The notes beneath the pieces are model-generated. The model saw only the letters and a program-made list of their open reading frames with translations, did not search any database and was not told where the DNA came from. The translations under genes and the position numbers were made by a program. Of a stretch of DNA of 9,107 bases, positions 6,898-9,107 are shown one piece after another (positions within the stretch are counted from its first letter, which is position 1; each line of letters opens with the position of its first letter). This DNA comes from Gammaproteobacteria bacterium (GTDB taxonomy: Bacteria; Pseudomonadota; Gammaproteobacteria; Tenderiales; Tenderiaceae). The stretch is taken from contig JAJRWO010000139.1 in NCBI GenBank assembly GCA_024276775.1, positions 1 through 9,107 on the forward strand, in the 5' to 3' direction.

Positions 6898-8867
6898 ACG
6901 GGGCAAAAATCACTGTACTTGATCAAACCGCCATGACCTGGCTACTGATTGTGCTAGGGTTGGTCATTTTGCCACACAGCCTTAACCTGCCAATCTGGAT
7001 AAGCCTATTGGCGCTTGCCATGGGTGTTTGGCGCTGGCTGACAACACAGCGAAATTGGCCATTACCCGGCAACATCATCAAACTGCTACTCACCCTGAGT
7101 TTAGTGGCTGGCGTGTTTGCCAATTATGGCACCCTGGTGGGTCGCGACTCCGGGACTGCCTTGCTGGTTGTCATGGTGGGATTAAAACTGGTTGAACTGC
7201 GTCAGCGTCGCGATGTATTGGTACTGATATTTTTAGCCTATTTTCTCCTTATCACCCATTTTATTTTCAGCCAAACCATCCCAATGGCAATTTATGTTTT
7301 AGCTTGCAGTTGGCTTCTTCTCAGCCTGCACATGCATTTAACCAGTATGGAACTGCGCTCGCTGCGCCACAACCTGCGCACGAGTGCTGGCTTGATGTTG
7401 CTTGGACTGCCACTGATGTTGGCACTGTTTATTCTCTTTCCCCGTATTGAGGGGCCAATCTGGGGCTTACCGGATGATGCTTTTGCCGACATGACCGGTC
7501 TGGGCAGCAGTATGAGTCCTGGTGATATTAGTCATCTAAGCCAGTCCGATGCCGTCGCCTTTCGGGTCAAATTTGACGATAAAGTCCCCGCGGCTGATAA
7601 ACGATACTGGCGTGGACCGGTGTTATGGATGACTGATGGCCGTCGCTGGGAAGTTGGGTCAGCGTTTCGCCCCGTGACATGGCAAACCAGTCGTTCCTCC
7701 GCGCAGGAATCTGCGCTCAGTTACACCGTAACCCTGGAGCCACACAATCAAAAATGGTTGTTTGCCCTCGATATTCCGGCAGCCGCCAATCAACATGGGC
7801 AAGTAAGTTCCGACCTTCAATTGGTTGCAGCCAAACCTGTCCGTCAGCGCCTCAAATACCACATGACCTCTTATCTTGACTACAATACCGGTCCGCTAAC
7901 AGATGTTGAGCGCCGATTAGGCCTTTTTCTGCCCCAGAATCAAAATCCTCGCACCTTGGCATTCGGCCGGTCATTGCAGATAAATAGCCGTTCCGACGAG
8001 GAAGTCGTGCAAAAGGCACTGGCCATGTTCCGCCAGCAGCCATTTATTTATTCCCTACGGCCACCCCTGTTAAACAATGACAACCCAAGCGACCAATTTC
8101 TGTTTGAGACCCGCACCGGTTTTTGTGAACACTATGCCTCCAGCTTTACCATGCTAATGCGAGCTGCAGGCATTCCCGCCCGGGTTGTCACAGGCTATCT
8201 GGGGGCTGAATTAAATCCGGTGGATGATTATTATATTGTCCGTCAGCGTGATGCCCACGCCTGGGCTGAAGTATGGTTGCCAAAACAGGGCTGGGTACGC
8301 ATTGACCCAACAGCTGCGGTAGCGCCTGAACGCGTTGAGCGCAGCATCGACATTTCACTTTTTCCAGCCGGAGCGGTGCAATTTCGTTTACCGCACAGTG
8401 ATATATGGTCTAGAACCTGGCAGCAACTTAGCCTTAATATTGATGCCATTAATAATCGTTGGAACCAACTAGTCCTTGGCTATGGCGCAAACCAGCAACG
8501 TGAGTTTCTACAAAACCTGGGTCTCGATATCGAAAACTGGCGCACACTGGCCTGGGTGTTTCTGGTCTTTATCGGTGGTTTGTTTCTGATAATCACTGCT
8601 TTTATCCTCATTCCAAGACATAAACAGGTTGACCCGGTATTAAAAAACTACCAGCGCTTTTGCCGCAAGCTGGCCCGGCGCGGTTTGCTAAGGGCAGAAA
8701 GCGAACCTGCCACTGCATACGCCCAACGGGTTAAAGAGAGCCGACCTGATCTGGCTAAAACGATAAACAGGATCACTGCGCTGTACAACCATTTACGCTA
8801 TGCTGATGGTGCTAGTCAAAAACAGTTTATGTCCTTCAAAAAACAGATAACGGCGTTTAAGCCCTGA
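6894..8867 (+). CDS. tgpA: TgpA-like membrane transglutaminase (DUF3488/transglutaminase-core/DUF4129)
   Basis: A 657-residue inner-membrane protein. The N-terminal part (about residues 14-182) holds roughly six to seven hydrophobic helices of the DUF3488 type. A large domain follows (about 183-548), predicted periplasmic, with the family block RYWRGPVLWMTDGRRWE (237-253). The transglutaminase-like core has a complete triad: Cys411 in RTGFCEHYASSFTMLMRAAG, His455 in DAHAWAEVWLP, Asp471 in WVRIDPTAA. Triad spacings of 44 and 16 residues equal those I recall for Pseudomonas aeruginosa TgpA (C404, H448, D464). A final membrane helix (about 552-573) is followed by a cytoplasmic DUF4129-like tail ending near YNHLRYADGASQKQ. 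In P. aeruginosa the tgpA gene is reported as essential, with the physiological substrate unresolved; protease or ligase chemistry on envelope proteins is possible. The gene is coupled to DUF58 by an ATGA overlap and ends the operon. The call is firm; the substrate is unknown. Confidence 0.95.
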   Translation: MNGAKITVLDQTAMTWLLIVLGLVILPHSLNLPIWISLLALAMGVWRWLTTQRNWPLPGNIIKLLLTLSLVAGVFANYGTLVGRDSGTALLVVMVGLKLVELRQRRDVLVLIFLAYFLLITHFIFSQTIPMAIYVLACSWLLLSLHMHLTSMELRSLRHNLRTSAGLMLLGLPLMLALFILFPRIEGPIWGLPDDAFADMTGLGSSMSPGDISHLSQSDAVAFRVKFDDKVPAADKRYWRGPVLWMTDGRRWEVGSAFRPVTWQTSRSSAQESALSYTVTLEPHNQKWLFALDIPAAANQHGQVSSDLQLVAAKPVRQRLKYHMTSYLDYNTGPLTDVERRLGLFLPQNQNPRTLAFGRSLQINSRSDEEVVQKALAMFRQQPFIYSLRPPLLNNDNPSDQFLFETRTGFCEHYASSFTMLMRAAGIPARVVTGYLGAELNPVDDYYIVRQRDAHAWAEVWLPKQGWVRIDPTAAVAPERVERSIDISLFPAGAVQFRLPHSDIWSRTWQQLSLNIDAINNRWNQLVLGYGANQQREFLQNLGLDIENWRTLAWVFLVFIGGLFLIITAFILIPRHKQVDPVLKNYQRFCRKLARRGLLRAESEPATAYAQRVKESRPDLAKTINRITALYNHLRYADGASQKQFMSFKKQITAFKP

Positions 8868-9025
8868 GAGCCTCTTGCAAAATTCCAGGTCTATACCCAA
8901 GAATCAACAAGTTACACTGAGCATACTGCTGTCAGCCATCAAATTTTAGAAAAGAAATTTAGGTGTCTGGCGTTACCATTTTAGTTAAGCACTAATAACA
9001 GGGAAAACAGGCGGCTATTGAGGCA
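8868..9025. other. Non-coding stretch downstream of tgpA
   Basis: No convincing ORF is visible on either strand between the tgpA stop and the hairpin terminator. The first bases, GAGCCTCTTGCAAAATTCC (8868-8886), recall the ends of some IS5-group elements, but no matching inverted copy is present. An AAATTT pair flanking TAGAAAAG (about 8942-8961) is a trivial AT palindrome. Confidence 0.45.
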
Positions 9026-9049
9026 AAAGGCCGGCCTTTGCCGGCCTTT
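9026..9049. terminator. Strong hairpin terminator, probably bidirectional
   Basis: AAAGGCCGGC (9026-9035) and GCCGGCCTTT (9040-9049) form a perfect 10-base stem with a four-base loop. The GC-rich core is flanked by A and T runs on both sides, as in bidirectional rho-independent terminators. It would end the MoxR-DUF58-tgpA transcript, although 158 bases after tgpA, and also a minus-strand gene ending at 9069. Confidence 0.85.
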
Positions 9050-9068
9050 CCTTTAATCAATGGTCTGA

Positions 9069-9107
9069 TTAGCCGGGCATATTAAAGGCAAGAATCATCA
9101 GTGCCAC
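9069..9107 (-). CDS. Possible C-terminal end of a minus-strand gene
   Basis: Reading the minus strand from the window edge gives twelve codons (VALMILAFNMPG) and a TAA stop at 9069. The stop lies 19 bases before the strong hairpin terminator, which is the expected layout for the end of a gene convergent with tgpA. The residues are mostly hydrophobic. Twelve residues are too few to identify a family, and an open frame this short could be chance. Confidence 0.3.
   Translation of the reverse strand: MALMILAFNMPG

Noticed and set aside
8940..8962. AAATTT palindromic pair as a regulatory site or element end
   Set aside because: It is a short AT-only match expected by chance in AT-rich intergenic DNA.

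Overview
The window looks like chromosomal DNA from a free-living gammaproteobacterium of moderate GC content. This rests on gene content: a COG3014/LPP20 envelope lipoprotein pair, a DUF1631 protein, and a MoxR-DUF58-TgpA cluster closely resembling the Pseudomonas arrangement. The genus cannot be named from the sequence alone. I see no tRNA, rRNA, CRISPR array, phage gene or intact mobile element.

Layout: (1) Positions 1-2136, plus strand: the 3' part of a COG3014-type TPR-like gene, cut by the window edge, then an LPP20-family outer-membrane lipoprotein gene overlapping it by 47 bases. (2) Positions 2134-2200: a short convergent junction with two AT-rich inverted repeats that may act as terminators. 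(3) Positions 2205-4568, minus strand: a DUF1631 protein of 787 residues, conserved but without known function. (4) Positions 4569-4836: a divergent intergenic region with a candidate promoter for the next operon and a small set of alternative hairpins. (5) Positions 4837-8867, plus strand: a three-gene operon of a MoxR-family AAA+ ATPase, a DUF58 membrane protein and a TgpA-like membrane transglutaminase. (6) Positions 8868-9107: a non-coding stretch with a strong, probably bidirectional hairpin terminator and, on the minus strand, what may be the last 12 codons of another gene.

Working together: the MoxR, DUF58 and TgpA proteins are probably one functional unit. MoxR is a cytoplasmic AAA+ ATPase of the type thought to remodel partner proteins. 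DUF58 is the usual membrane-anchored partner. TgpA carries a complete Cys-His-Asp transglutaminase triad in a large domain predicted to face the periplasm. The COG3014/LPP20 pair also points to the envelope; related genes often accompany LpoB-type activators of peptidoglycan synthases, but no LpoB gene lies in the window.

I found no clearly new system. The points most worth a second look are the missing ribosome binding site and 29-codon small ORF in front of DUF58, the 47-base overlap of COG3014 and LPP20, the uncharacterised DUF1631 protein, and a possible insertion-sequence end just after the tgpA stop codon.
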